64,000 bases of DNA from Paraburkholderia haematera (GTDB lineage: Bacteria; Pseudomonadota; Gammaproteobacteria; Burkholderiales; Burkholderiaceae), in contig NZ_CAJNBK010000007.1 of the NCBI RefSeq assembly GCF_905220975.1, positions 229,302 to 293,301 of the forward strand, given 5' to 3'. The position numbers and the translations under genes are program-made. The notes beneath the pieces are model-generated. The model was given only the letters and a program-made list of their open reading frames with translations. It was not told the origin of the DNA and searched no databases. Positions 51,753 to 60,433 of the stretch are shown here, one piece after another. The number at the start of each line of letters is the position of its first letter. The first letter of the stretch is position 1.

Positions 51753-52649
51753 TTACTGGAAGAGAGGCTTGCCGATCGTGGTCGGCGCGACATCGTCGAA
51801 AAAGATGTGGGCCTGGACCAGAATGCCCACGTGCGAACCGCTTGCGTGGTTGATCGGGATTTGCGCCTCGACGCCGAACTGGCCATAACGGTTGATCCAG
51901 ATGAAGCCCGGATTGACCGTGCCGGTTGTCTGCCCCTGGCTTCTCGAGAGCGGGACCTCCACCAGCGCAATGACGTTCGCCAACGGCTGAGGCAGGCCGG
52001 CGTCGTGCACGTGCTGCTGCAGATACGGCAAGCTGTACTGCACCGTGAATCCGTAGTTAAACGCGTTCGGCTGCCCCGCTCCCGTTGTCAGCGCCGGACC
52101 GGCCTCACCCGTGATCGCGATCGGCCGCAGATAGGCCAGTGACGCGGGAAGGTCGCCCATGCCCTTGCCGGCGTAAATCGTCGGCGAGATCGTCGAAAAG
52201 TTGCTCGCAATCGCACGGCTTCCTGTCCCGCCGAGTTCCGCGTTCACACCGACGGAAGTCATGAACTCGTGTTCGTCATTGACATACAGCAGGTACTTCA
52301 CACCGACGCCAAAGTTGTCGAAGCCGCGCGCCTTCGGATTGTTTTGCATCGCGTAGCCGCCGTCTACCGAGACTGCCAGGCGCGGCGTGATCAACTTATC
52401 GTACTCGAAGTCGAAGGTATTGATGCTTTGATCGCCGTTGTCGCCCGGCACGCGCTGGTGCCCGTACTCGAGGTTGGCTTCGTCGCCGACGCCGGGATCG
52501 TCGACAGCCATCGTCGACGGAAAGACGCGATTGCCCGCGATAGCGTGAGCACTGGCGATTGAAGGTGCGAGGAGCAATACGCCGGTGGCGGCCGCAACGA
52601 GCGACGCCGCGCGCAGCGGTATGGCGCTGCGCGTTATTTGGGTTTGCAT
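51753..52649 (-). CDS. outer-membrane porin/transporter-like protein
   Basis: A 298-residue exported protein with signal peptide (SLVAAATGVLLLAPSIASAHA, cleaved at ASA-HA). The mature part is made of alternating strands (FDFEYDKLITPRLAVSVDGGY, KYLLYVNDEHEFMTSVG) and ends in GKPLFQ; this pattern fits a beta-barrel of the phenol-degradation (MetA-like) transporter type. It lies 30 bases upstream of copC in the same direction, so a copper-related outer-membrane role is likely but unproved. Confidence 0.7.
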   Translation of the reverse strand: MQTQITRSAIPLRAASLVAAATGVLLLAPSIASAHAIAGNRVFPSTMAVDDPGVGDEANLEYGHQRVPGDNGDQSINTFDFEYDKLITPRLAVSVDGGYAMQNNPKARGFDNFGVGVKYLLYVNDEHEFMTSVGVNAELGGTGSRAIASNFSTISPTIYAGKGMGDLPASLAYLRPIAITGEAGPALTTGAGQPNAFNYGFTVQYSLPYLQQHVHDAGLPQPLANVIALVEVPLSRSQGQTTGTVNPGFIWINRYGQFGVEAQIPINHASGSHVGILVQAHIFFDDVAPTTIGKPLFQ

Positions 52650-52752
52650 GATTCATCCTGTTCATGGGTCGTGACAAGACCGGCGCGCATCGACAATCGG
52701 ACCCGCGGCGGCATCGCGATGCACTCATGGCATCGCGCCGGTGTGACTCGAA

Positions 52753-53196
52753 TCAGGATGCGAACGGCGGTGCGCGAGGCTGCGCGAAGGTGAGCGGTTC
52801 GACGCGGCGAACGCTCTCGAAGCGGGTGGCGACGGTATGCTGAAACACGCGGACGGTGACGGAGAACAGCGTCTCGACGCTGGGCACCATGGGCATGTGA
52901 GCAAGCAGGCTGCAATAGCCGCAGGCGTCGCCGTCGGACGTGGCAGTGTGCTCAGTATGTTTGCCGTCGGGGTCGTCCAATGCCTGATCCGGCATCGAAG
53001 ACATGGAGGACATGGAGGAAATGGCATCCCTCTCCGGCATGGAGGCCATCGACGGCATCGAGCAATGCTCGCCTTCCATTCCGGGTTCACCGCCGTTGTG
53101 TGCAGCGAGCGAATGGGAGATCGTTGGCGCGAGCGTGGCCATCAGGATCGCAAACAATCCCAGCCAACTGCCGATCTTCCGATAGAAACGACTCAA
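52753..53196 (-). CDS. DUF2946-like Met-rich protein
   Basis: A 147-residue protein. An N-terminal hydrophobic segment (WLGLFAILMATLAPTISHSL) is followed by a region rich in Met, Ser and His (GEHCSMPSMASMPERDAISS) and then ACGYCSLLAHMP. DUF2946 proteins carry this CxYC..H pattern and usually neighbour copper genes. The Met- and Cys/His-rich sequence could bind Cu(I). It heads the group DUF2946-porin-copC on the minus strand and is divergent from the TAXI gene. Confidence 0.75.
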   Translation of the reverse strand: MSRFYRKIGSWLGLFAILMATLAPTISHSLAAHNGGEPGMEGEHCSMPSMASMPERDAISSMSSMSSMPDQALDDPDGKHTEHTATSDGDACGYCSLLAHMPMVPSVETLFSVTVRVFQHTVATRFESVRRVEPLTFAQPRAPPFAS

Positions 53197-53349
53197 GATG
53201 CGCCCGGTGACAAGACTGGAAGCTGCAGTCGATTATGACATGGGGCACCGCGCATGCACGCGCGCAAACCGTCGCTTATGCCGCACATTTCACGTTTTCG
53301 CCGCGGACAGTGGACAATGCCTCATCCCGGTTATCGGCACGGAGTGTCC

Positions 53350-54693
53350 ATGAAAGCGCATCGCCCGCGTCCCCCGCATTTACCCGGCGATCATTCGCAT
53401 GCGGAGTGGCGCGATCACACCGTGCCTTACGTCATCGTGGCCGCGATTATCGTGCTGATGGTCACGCTGATCGTCTGGGTGGTCGATCCGGCGCCGCCGA
53501 AAACCATCACGATCAGCGCGGGCCCGCACGATAGTTCGGTCTTCGTCACCGCGGGTCTGTACAAGAGGATCCTCGCCCGCAACGGCATCACGTTGAAGGT
53601 GCTGGAGTCCGATGGCTCGGTGGAGAACCTGCACCGTCTGCTGGACCCCAAACAGCATGTCGAGCTCGCACTCGTGCAAGGCGGCGCGGCCGATGGGCTC
53701 GACACGTCATCGCTGATGTCGCTCGGCAGCGTGTTCTACATCCCGGTGGTGGTGTTCTATCGCGGCACGGGTATCAGCGAGCTTTCAGAACTGGAAGGCA
53801 AACGGATTGCCATCGGCCGCGAAGGCAGCGGCACGCGCCTCCTCGCGCTCAAACTGCTCGAAGCAAACGGCATCGAGCCGGGCGGCGACACGGTGCTGGT
53901 GCCGAGCGACGGCTTGCAGGCCGCCACGCAACTCGTGGCGGGCGAAGTCGACGCGGCGATCCTGAACGGCGACTCGGCCACGCGCGGCTTGATGCTGCGG
54001 CTCCTGAAGGTGCCCGGCATCTCCGTGATGGATTTCGACGAAGCCAACGCTTATACGCGTCTCTTTCCCTATCTCGACGAAATCGATCTGCCACCTGGCG
54101 TGCTGGATCTCAAGCATAGAATTCCGCCCGACACCGTCCACCTGATCAGCCCGACGGTTGAACTCGTGGCACGGACCAATCTGCATCCGGCCATTTCCGA
54201 TTTATTGATCGAGGCCGCGCAGGAGGTGCACGGCCTGCCTGGGCTCCTGCAGCACGCGGGGCAATTCCCGAGTCCGGTCGCCCATGAATATCAGATCAGC
54301 GAAGACGCGCAGCGCTACTACAGGACAGGCAAGAGTTTCCTGTACCGCACGCTGCCGTTCTGGCTCGCGAGCATAGGCGACCGCACGCTTGTTCTGCTGC
54401 TGCCAATGGCGGTGCTGCTGATTCCGGCAATGCGGCTAATCCCGGCGCTCTACGGGTGGCGCGTACGCTCGCGCATCTATCGCTATTACGGGGCGTTGAT
54501 TGCGATCGAGCGCGGCGCACTCGCCGACTCGACCGAAGAGGAGCGCAAGCAGCTTTTCGCGGAACTCGATCAGATCGAGGCGTCGCTTAACCGCTTGCGT
54601 ATGCCGCTTGCATATGCCGACGCGTTCTACGTGTTGCGCGAGCACGTCGGCTTTGTGCGCAGCCGGCTGGCCGCGCAAGGCAGCCACCCCTAG
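53350..54693 (+). CDS. TAXI-type solute-binding protein with membrane anchors
   Basis: A 447-residue protein. A GGAG site precedes the ATG at 53350; the ORF from 53254 is longer without homology. A membrane span (VPYVIVAAIIVLMVTLIVWVV, residues ~28-50) leads to a TAXI-family binding domain (KTITISAGPHDSSVF, LVQGGAADG, GREGSGTRLLALKLLE). Near residue 345 a second membrane segment (LVLLLPMAVLLIPAMRLIPAL) and a cytoplasmic helical end follow. No TRAP permease (DctM-like) is nearby, so this is an orphan sensor-like or anchored binding protein. Confidence 0.83.
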   Translation: MKAHRPRPPHLPGDHSHAEWRDHTVPYVIVAAIIVLMVTLIVWVVDPAPPKTITISAGPHDSSVFVTAGLYKRILARNGITLKVLESDGSVENLHRLLDPKQHVELALVQGGAADGLDTSSLMSLGSVFYIPVVVFYRGTGISELSELEGKRIAIGREGSGTRLLALKLLEANGIEPGGDTVLVPSDGLQAATQLVAGEVDAAILNGDSATRGLMLRLLKVPGISVMDFDEANAYTRLFPYLDEIDLPPGVLDLKHRIPPDTVHLISPTVELVARTNLHPAISDLLIEAAQEVHGLPGLLQHAGQFPSPVAHEYQISEDAQRYYRTGKSFLYRTLPFWLASIGDRTLVLLLPMAVLLIPAMRLIPALYGWRVRSRIYRYYGALIAIERGALADSTEEERKQLFAELDQIEASLNRLRMPLAYADAFYVLREHVGFVRSRLAAQGSHP

Positions 54694-54713
54694 ACGGGGC
54701 GGCGGGCCTCTTT

Positions 54714-55478
54714 TTACGCTTCGGCGGTAACCGACGGTGCCGCCGGCGGCGTTGTGGATTCAGCGGCCGGGGCGTCCGCCGAGACAGCTTGTGGCTGGCT
54801 CTGCGCGTCACCTTGCGGGGCGGCCGCTGCTTGCGCTGCTTGCGGTGCTTGTGCCAATGGATCGGCCGAGACAGCCGGCAGGTCCGACGCCGCTGCAGCG
54901 TTGGCGGACGTTTCAGCCGACGGAGCCGACGGAGCCGCCGCTTTCGCCGCGCCCCTGCCCGCACGATGCGCCTGCAGACGCTGCGCGCCGGCCGCTTCCT
55001 GTGCCGTGACCTTGCCTGCTTCGCCACCCGTCAGATCGACGCGCGTGGCGCCTTCGACCAGGCACTTCCAGTAGCGGCTGCCACGGCACCAGGTCTTGAT
55101 CGCGTCGCGCAGCTCGGCTTCGCTCAGGGACAGTTCCTTCGCATGGGCCACGAGGTCCTCAAAGATGCCGACCTTCAGCGGGAGCTTGGGCGCCGGATTC
55201 TTCGGGAATACATTCGGGAAGCGTTTTTGCAGTCTCCCGATCGACTTCACCACCGGGTCCACGGGCCTTGCGTCGACTGCGGGCCTGGCCTCGGCCGCGG
55301 GCTTGGCCTCGGCGGCCGGCCTGGCTGCGGGCGCGGCACGGCGTGGCGGCGACGGCTTGCGCGCAGGCTTCGCACCGGCCTTGTCGACAGGCTTGGCCGC
55401 AGGCTTTGCCGCAGGCGCAGCTTCGGCGCGTGCCGCAGCCAGTTGCTTCTTCAATTCAGCGAGTTGTTCGAAACCCAT
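54714..55478 (-). CDS. ProQ/FinO-domain RNA chaperone with long low-complexity arms
   Basis: A 254-residue protein. Residues ~1-75 are Ala/Lys/Pro-rich (MGFEQLAELKKQL then AAKPAAKPVDKAG). The ProQ/FinO domain covers ~76-175 (SIGRLQKRFPNVFPKN, FEDLVAHAKELSLSEAEL, TWCRGSRYWKCLVEGATRVDL). The last ~80 residues are Ala/Pro/Gln-rich. ProQ proteins bind structured small RNAs. The extended disordered arms are typical of betaproteobacterial homologues. Start chosen at MGFEQ; three more codons upstream are possible. Confidence 0.86.
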   Translation of the reverse strand: MGFEQLAELKKQLAAARAEAAPAAKPAAKPVDKAGAKPARKPSPPRRAAPAARPAAEAKPAAEARPAVDARPVDPVVKSIGRLQKRFPNVFPKNPAPKLPLKVGIFEDLVAHAKELSLSEAELRDAIKTWCRGSRYWKCLVEGATRVDLTGGEAGKVTAQEAAGAQRLQAHRAGRGAAKAAAPSAPSAETSANAAAASDLPAVSADPLAQAPQAAQAAAAPQGDAQSQPQAVSADAPAAESTTPPAAPSVTAEA

Positions 55479-55574
55479 AGCGCACAATCAATCGAGAAAG
55501 ACAAGATTGTAGCAGCGAGTTGGGACCCGCTCCTGACACCCGGCGATGCGCTGTGCGCCGGTGGCGGGGAACGA

Positions 55575-56939
55575 TCAACTTTTGGCCGCAACAGGCGCCA
55601 CAAGCTCATACACTGTCAGGCCAAAAACCGACACGCACAGCCCGGTCCGCCCGACATTATTCCGCATCGAAAGCGCAAGCTGATGCCGTGCGGCGATTCG
55701 CGCCACGATCGCCAACCCGAGCCCGCTGCCCTCGCCTTGCGCGTCTTCCCCTCGATAAAACCGATCGAAAACACGCTCGATTTCAGCCTCCGGTATTCCG
55801 GACCCGCTATCCACCACGTCGAACCCCACCCGCTCGCCAGCGCGCCTCAGAATCACATCCACACGCCCGCCCCGCGGCGTATGCCGGATCGCGTTGTTGA
55901 GCAGATTTCCCAGCAACACACTCATTCCATGCGGCTCGGCGAGTACCGTATAGGCATCGTAGCCCGTGCGAGCGTCTTCACACTCAAGCCCGAGATCGAT
56001 CTCCCGGGTCTCCGCGAGCAGCGAAAGATCCCCCACCGCCTGCTCGCCGATGCGGCGCATACTCACCGGCACCATCGACGTCACGGGATGCGCGTCCTCG
56101 CGCGCCAGCGTCAACAACTGCTGCACCAGGTGAATGATCCGGTTGACGCGCCCCTCGACGCGCTCAAGCGCTTGCCCCTCGCCTTTTAACGAGCCGTCGC
56201 GGGACGCCGCCTGCAATTGCAGCTTCAGCGCGGCAAGCGGCGAGCGCAACTCATGCGCGGCATCGGCGATAAACGTGCGCTGCGCCTGCGAGGCAACGTT
56301 CAGGCGTTGCAGCAGATCGTTGAGCGCTTCCACCAGCGGTTTGATTTCGACCGGCACGGTGCCGTCCAGATGCAACGGCTCCAGCGAATCGAGCGAACGG
56401 GTCGTCAGCGCACGCGTCAGGCCGCCAATCGGCGCGAGTCCCCTTGCCACCACCAGCAGCACCAGCAGGATCGTCACCGGCACCAGCACGCCGAGGGGCC
56501 ACAGCGTATGCAGCGCCAGTTGCAGCGCGAGGTCCTCGCGCACGGAGATCGGCTGCGCAACCTGGATATAACGGTCGCGCTGTTCCAGGCCGAACGCGCG
56601 CCAGTGAACCTCGCCGCGCTCGACCGTGCTAAAGCCCGCGGGCAAACGCGAAAACACCGGTGCCCGCGTCGAGTGATAGATGAGTTGGCCGGACCGGTCC
56701 CAGATCTCGATCACGACCCGGTCGTCGGCCAGATCGCCCAGGTCGGGGTTGCGATGTTCGCCGTCGCTCGCACCGGCCAGATTCGACGGCAACGACAGCG
56801 CCACAGTGCGCAGTTCGTAGTCGAACAGTTCGCTCGCTTCTTCGCGCGCGGTGTGAAAGATGCCGAAGCCGGCCACTCCCGAGGCCGCGGCCAGCCCGAA
56901 AATCAGCCAGCCCAGCAGCCAGCGGCGAATCGACGTCAT
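55575..56939 (-). CDS. two-component sensor histidine kinase (QseC/PmrB type)
   Basis: A 454-residue membrane kinase. It has a TM helix near the N-terminus (WLLGWLIFGLAAASGVAGFG), a periplasmic domain of ~130 residues, a second TM (LGVLVPVTILLVLLVVARGL), a HAMP-like region, the H box FIADAAHELRSPLAALKLQ, the N box LLGNLLNNAIRHTP and the G boxes VDSGSGIP and GSGLGLAIV. Its ATG overlaps the regulator stop by one base (TGATG). The signal is unknown; QseC/PmrB relatives respond to metals, acid or quinone-like cues. Confidence 0.93.
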   Translation of the reverse strand: MTSIRRWLLGWLIFGLAAASGVAGFGIFHTAREEASELFDYELRTVALSLPSNLAGASDGEHRNPDLGDLADDRVVIEIWDRSGQLIYHSTRAPVFSRLPAGFSTVERGEVHWRAFGLEQRDRYIQVAQPISVREDLALQLALHTLWPLGVLVPVTILLVLLVVARGLAPIGGLTRALTTRSLDSLEPLHLDGTVPVEIKPLVEALNDLLQRLNVASQAQRTFIADAAHELRSPLAALKLQLQAASRDGSLKGEGQALERVEGRVNRIIHLVQQLLTLAREDAHPVTSMVPVSMRRIGEQAVGDLSLLAETREIDLGLECEDARTGYDAYTVLAEPHGMSVLLGNLLNNAIRHTPRGGRVDVILRRAGERVGFDVVDSGSGIPEAEIERVFDRFYRGEDAQGEGSGLGLAIVARIAARHQLALSMRNNVGRTGLCVSVFGLTVYELVAPVAAKS

Positions 56940-57598
56940 CAGCACCTCTTCAGACGGTAGCCCACGCCGCGCACGGTCACCACCTGCTCCGCACCGATCT
57001 TGCGCCGCAAGCTATGCACATGCACTTCGATGGTGTTGCTGCCCACTTCCTCGCCCCAGCCGTACAACTTTTCTTCCAGCTCGGCCTTGGTGAACACGCG
57101 CGTGGGTTCTTCGATCAGTGCCTGCAGCAACGCGAACTCGCGCGGCACGAGCGGCAGCACGTCGCCGCTTTTGGTGACTTCATGCGCTGCGGGATCGAGT
57201 GTGAGTTCGCCGTGCGCATAGATGGGTTGCTTCTGGCCGGTGCGCCGGCGCAATAGCGCGCGCACCCGCGCGGCCAGCTCGTCGAGATCGAAGGGTTTGA
57301 TCAGGTAATCGTCGGCGCCCGCATCGAGGCCGCGAATCCGCTCGTCGACGGCGTCGCGCGCGGTCAGGATAATCACCGGCGCGGCACCGCCGCTCTTGCG
57401 GTACGCATTGAGCACGTCGATGCCGTCTTTCTTCGGCAAGCCGAGATCGAGCAGCACGAGGTCGTACACGCCGTTACCCAGCGACAACTCCGCCGCGCGG
57501 CCGTCTTCGGCCCAGTCGATCGCATAGCCCGAACGGCGCATCGCGCCCAATACCGTCTCCGCAATCATGTCGTCATCTTCGACGAGTAACAGACGCAT
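56939..57598 (-). CDS. OmpR/QseB-type response regulator
   Basis: A 219-residue OmpR-family regulator. The receiver domain (MRLLLVEDDDMIAET, phosphoacceptor Asp in LVLLDLGLPKKDG, Lys in YLIKPF) is joined to a winged-helix DNA-binding domain ending VRGVGYRLKRC. It resembles QseB/PmrA/TctD-like regulators, which bind direct repeats of TTAA-containing half-sites. Nine such half-sites lie just upstream, between this gene and the divergent efflux operon, so it most likely controls both. Confidence 0.94.
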   Translation of the reverse strand: MRLLLVEDDDMIAETVLGAMRRSGYAIDWAEDGRAAELSLGNGVYDLVLLDLGLPKKDGIDVLNAYRKSGGAAPVIILTARDAVDERIRGLDAGADDYLIKPFDLDELAARVRALLRRRTGQKQPIYAHGELTLDPAAHEVTKSGDVLPLVPREFALLQALIEEPTRVFTKAELEEKLYGWGEEVGSNTIEVHVHSLRRKIGAEQVVTVRGVGYRLKRC

Positions 57599-57643
57599 GG
57601 CCTCTCCTTTTTCCAGTTTGTCCGCATTGTCCGGCGTGTTAGC

Positions 57644-57735
57644 TTAACGCTTCCTTATGACATCCTTAAGGGAAGCTTAGGCGACGCTGAAGGGAAGCTG
57701 ATGGGACGCTTAAATTTCGGTTAAGCGTTCCTTAA
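57644..57735. promoter_or_regulatory. array of nine TTAA-like half-sites at 11-bp spacing
   Basis: TTAA, TTAT, TTAA, TTAG, TGAA, TGAT, TTAA, TTAA and TTAA start at 57644, 57655, 57666, 57677, 57688, 57699, 57710, 57721 and 57732, exactly 11 bases apart. OmpR-family proteins (e.g. PmrA, PhoB) bind tandem half-sites of this spacing, one per DNA turn. The array lies between the response regulator and the RND operon. Confidence 0.8.
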
Positions 57736-57813
57736 GCTCTCCATGAGCAGAATCGGCACCTGTTCTGCGACATCCGCTCGCGGCTGTCCCACCCTTTGCT
57801 CAGGAGTCGGATT

Positions 57814-59316
57814 TTGCCCGTTTTCAACGCCGCCGCAGCGGCCATTTCAGCGGCCACCTCAGCAGCGAGGCGACCGGCCGGCCAGAGCGCCGCGCTCGCG
57901 GCTCAATCGTCGGCCAAGTCAGCGACTATCCCTGCGGCACGGTGGCGCGTACTCGTGCCCCTCTGCGCAATCCTGCTCGGCGGGTGCACGTGGTATCACC
58001 GCGAGCCGCTCGCACCGCAAGATACGTCGACCTCCTCCGGCTCGCTCGAACGCATTCAGATCGATCCTTCGACCATGCCGTTGCCGGAACTGGCCGCGCA
58101 TCGTTTCGATCCGTCCGACGGACTCGATATCGACGAAGTCGCGATGCTGGCCGTGGCGAACAATCCTGACCTGAAGCTGGCTCGCGACGATCTCGGCATC
58201 GCCCGGGCACAGGCTTACTCAGCCGGACTGCTGCCCGACCCGCAACTGAGCGTATCGAGCGATTACCCGGGCGCGACCGGCACCACGCGCGCGTTCAATT
58301 ATGGTCTGAGCATCGACGTGATGGCGATCGTGCTGCGTAGTGCGAACAAGCAATCCGCCGACGCGACGGTGGCCAAGACCGATCTCGGCCTGTTGTGGCA
58401 GGAATGGCAGATCGTTGCCCAGGCGCGGCAGTTGTTCATCAAGACCCGCTTCCAGCAGGACACGCTGCCATTGCTGCAACAACAGCGCGACCTCGCTCGC
58501 ACGCGCTACGAGCGCATGGCCGAAGCGCACCGCGACGGCAATCTGACCGACGACACACTGACCGCCGCGCTCACCGCATACAGCGACGCACGCAAGCAAT
58601 TCACCGACGCCGAACGTGCCGCGGAACAGACTCATCACGACCTGAACGCGCTGCTCGGCCTCTCACCCGAGGTTCAGTTGCACCTCACCGGCAGCGAAGA
58701 TACGGCCGAACTACCCGACACAACGCTCGACGCGGCACTGGCCAAACTTGCCCAGCGCCGCCCGGACCTGATCGCGCTGCAAGCGGGGTATGAAGCGCAG
58801 GAGCAGAAATACCGCGCCGCGATTCTCAGCCAGTTCCCGAGTCTTTCCGTGGGTTTCGTGCGTGCGCGAGACACCTCGAACATCTACACCAGCGGCTTCC
58901 AGATCAATCTGAGCCTGCCGATCTTCAACCGCAATCAAGGCAACGTCGCGATCGAAAAAGCGACGCGCCAGCGCCTGCGCGACGAATATCAGTCGCGCCT
59001 GAATCAGGCGTATGCCGACGTCGCCCATATGCGCGCGGACAGCGTGATTCTCGCGCGGCAGTTGCAGCAAACCGAGCTCGCGTTGCCCGAGGTCGATCTT
59101 GCCGCGCGACACGCGGCTGCGGCCTACGCGCAGCACAATCTCGTGCTCGGCGCGTACGCCGATGCAGAAAGCGCCGCGCTCAGCAAACATATCGACGTCG
59201 TCACGCTGCGCGAATCGCTCGCCGAACAACGCGTCGGCATGCAGGCGCTGCTCGGCAGCGCGATCCCCGACGCCTTCACCTCCGCTCAGACCTTCACCGA
59301 AACTCATGCGAAATAG
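57814..59316 (+). CDS. outer-membrane efflux lipoprotein (TolC/NodT family)
   Basis: An exported ~500-residue TolC-like channel protein. A lipobox LLGGC follows the hydrophobic VLVPLCAILLGGC, so the mature N-terminus is a lipidated Cys. The TTG at 57814 has AGGAG 7 bases upstream; a TTG at 57796 is also in frame. The leader before the lipobox is unusually long (~57 residues). Coiled-coil helices (ARDDLGIARAQAYSAGLLPDP, ALAKLAQRRPDLIALQAGYE) form the channel repeats. First gene of a tripartite efflux operon; overlaps the next start by 11 bases. Confidence 0.88.
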   Translation: MPVFNAAAAAISAATSAARRPAGQSAALAAQSSAKSATIPAARWRVLVPLCAILLGGCTWYHREPLAPQDTSTSSGSLERIQIDPSTMPLPELAAHRFDPSDGLDIDEVAMLAVANNPDLKLARDDLGIARAQAYSAGLLPDPQLSVSSDYPGATGTTRAFNYGLSIDVMAIVLRSANKQSADATVAKTDLGLLWQEWQIVAQARQLFIKTRFQQDTLPLLQQQRDLARTRYERMAEAHRDGNLTDDTLTAALTAYSDARKQFTDAERAAEQTHHDLNALLGLSPEVQLHLTGSEDTAELPDTTLDAALAKLAQRRPDLIALQAGYEAQEQKYRAAILSQFPSLSVGFVRARDTSNIYTSGFQINLSLPIFNRNQGNVAIEKATRQRLRDEYQSRLNQAYADVAHMRADSVILARQLQQTELALPEVDLAARHAAAAYAQHNLVLGAYADAESAALSKHIDVVTLRESLAEQRVGMQALLGSAIPDAFTSAQTFTETHAK

Positions 59317-60433
59317 CCCACTGTCGGCGCGGCGGCCGCGCATCGCCTCTTATGCGATTTCCCTTGCCTGCGCCGCGCTCATGAGCGCCGCCGTCCTCCC
59401 TGCCGGTGCAGCCAGCGCCTCTACGGGCGACGATGCAGCCGACCAATCCGTCGTATCCGTGCAAACCGTACGGGTACAGCGTGCGGTCATCGCGCAACCG
59501 GTCCGCGCGTATGGCATCGTCGCGGCGTCCGCGTCGAACCTGACCACGGTCAATCTGCCGTACCTCGCGCGTATCGTGCAGATGCGCGTGCAGGCCGGCC
59601 AGAGCGTCACGCGCGGCACGCCGCTATTCGTTGTGCAGGCCGATCCTGCCGCGGTACTTGCCGCCACCCAGGCCAAGAGCGCGGTAACACTGGCGCAAGG
59701 CGAACTCGCGCGCACGCAATCGCTGTACGACAAAGGACTCGCCACGCAATCGCAACTCGCCACCGCCCGCAAGGCCGCCGATGATGCGCAGCAGGCGCTC
59801 GCCGCGCAGAACCAGACGGGAGTCGCGAGCGGCAACAAGGTCATCGCGGCGCCGATCGACGGCGTGGTTTTGCAGGTGTCGGCAGCACAGGGCGATCAGG
59901 TGCAGCCTGGCGCCGCGATCCTGCAACTGGCCGGCGGTAGCGGCCGCGATGCCCGCGCGAACGTGACGCTCGGCGTCGAACCGTCGGACGTGTCCGCTAT
60001 CCATGCCGGCGACACCGTCACGTTGCATGGCCTGTCCACCTCCCTCGCGAAGGCCGCGGTAGACGGCCATGTGGTGCTGGTCGGGGCATCGGTCGATCAG
60101 CAAAGCCAGCTCGTCAACATCGGCGCGAACGTCCCGCTCGGACAGAGTGCGTTCATTCCAGGCACGCGTGTCGGCGCCGATATCGCGACGCGCAGCGGCA
60201 CGCATTGGGTCGTGCCGCGTGCCGCCGTGCTGAAAGACGACAAAGGCGCGTACGTGTTCCAGATTACGCCGCAAAACAAGGCGCACCGCGTGGCCGTCGT
60301 CACGCAGGTCGAGAACGGCGACCGCTACGGCGTGGACGGCCCGATCGACGGCGCCCAGGGCCTCGTCGTCAGCGGCAACTATGAGTTGAAGGACGGCATG
60401 ACGGTGCGGGCTGCGGGAGGCGCGCCGCGATGA
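59306..60433 (+). CDS. RND efflux periplasmic adaptor (membrane fusion protein)
   Basis: A 375-residue HlyD/AcrA-type adaptor. A signal segment (AALMSAAVLPAGAASA) is followed by a lipoyl-like hairpin domain with a short coiled coil (SVTRGTPLFVVQADPAAVL, SLYDKGLATQSQLATARKAA, VIAAPIDGVV) and a beta-barrel end (GLVVSGNYELKDGM). The ATG at 59306 lies inside the end of the outer-membrane gene; an ORF from 59099 is antecedent noise. It links the inner-membrane pump and the outer-membrane channel. Confidence 0.9.
   Translation: MRNSPLSARRPRIASYAISLACAALMSAAVLPAGAASASTGDDAADQSVVSVQTVRVQRAVIAQPVRAYGIVAASASNLTTVNLPYLARIVQMRVQAGQSVTRGTPLFVVQADPAAVLAATQAKSAVTLAQGELARTQSLYDKGLATQSQLATARKAADDAQQALAAQNQTGVASGNKVIAAPIDGVVLQVSAAQGDQVQPGAAILQLAGGSGRDARANVTLGVEPSDVSAIHAGDTVTLHGLSTSLAKAAVDGHVVLVGASVDQQSQLVNIGANVPLGQSAFIPGTRVGADIATRSGTHWVVPRAAVLKDDKGAYVFQITPQNKAHRVAVVTQVENGDRYGVDGPIDGAQGLVVSGNYELKDGMTVRAAGGAPR

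Noticed and set aside
57644..57735. Array of regular repeats considered as a CRISPR
   Set aside because: Units are 11 bases with only four conserved positions and no spacers or cas genes; the pattern fits a transcription-factor array.
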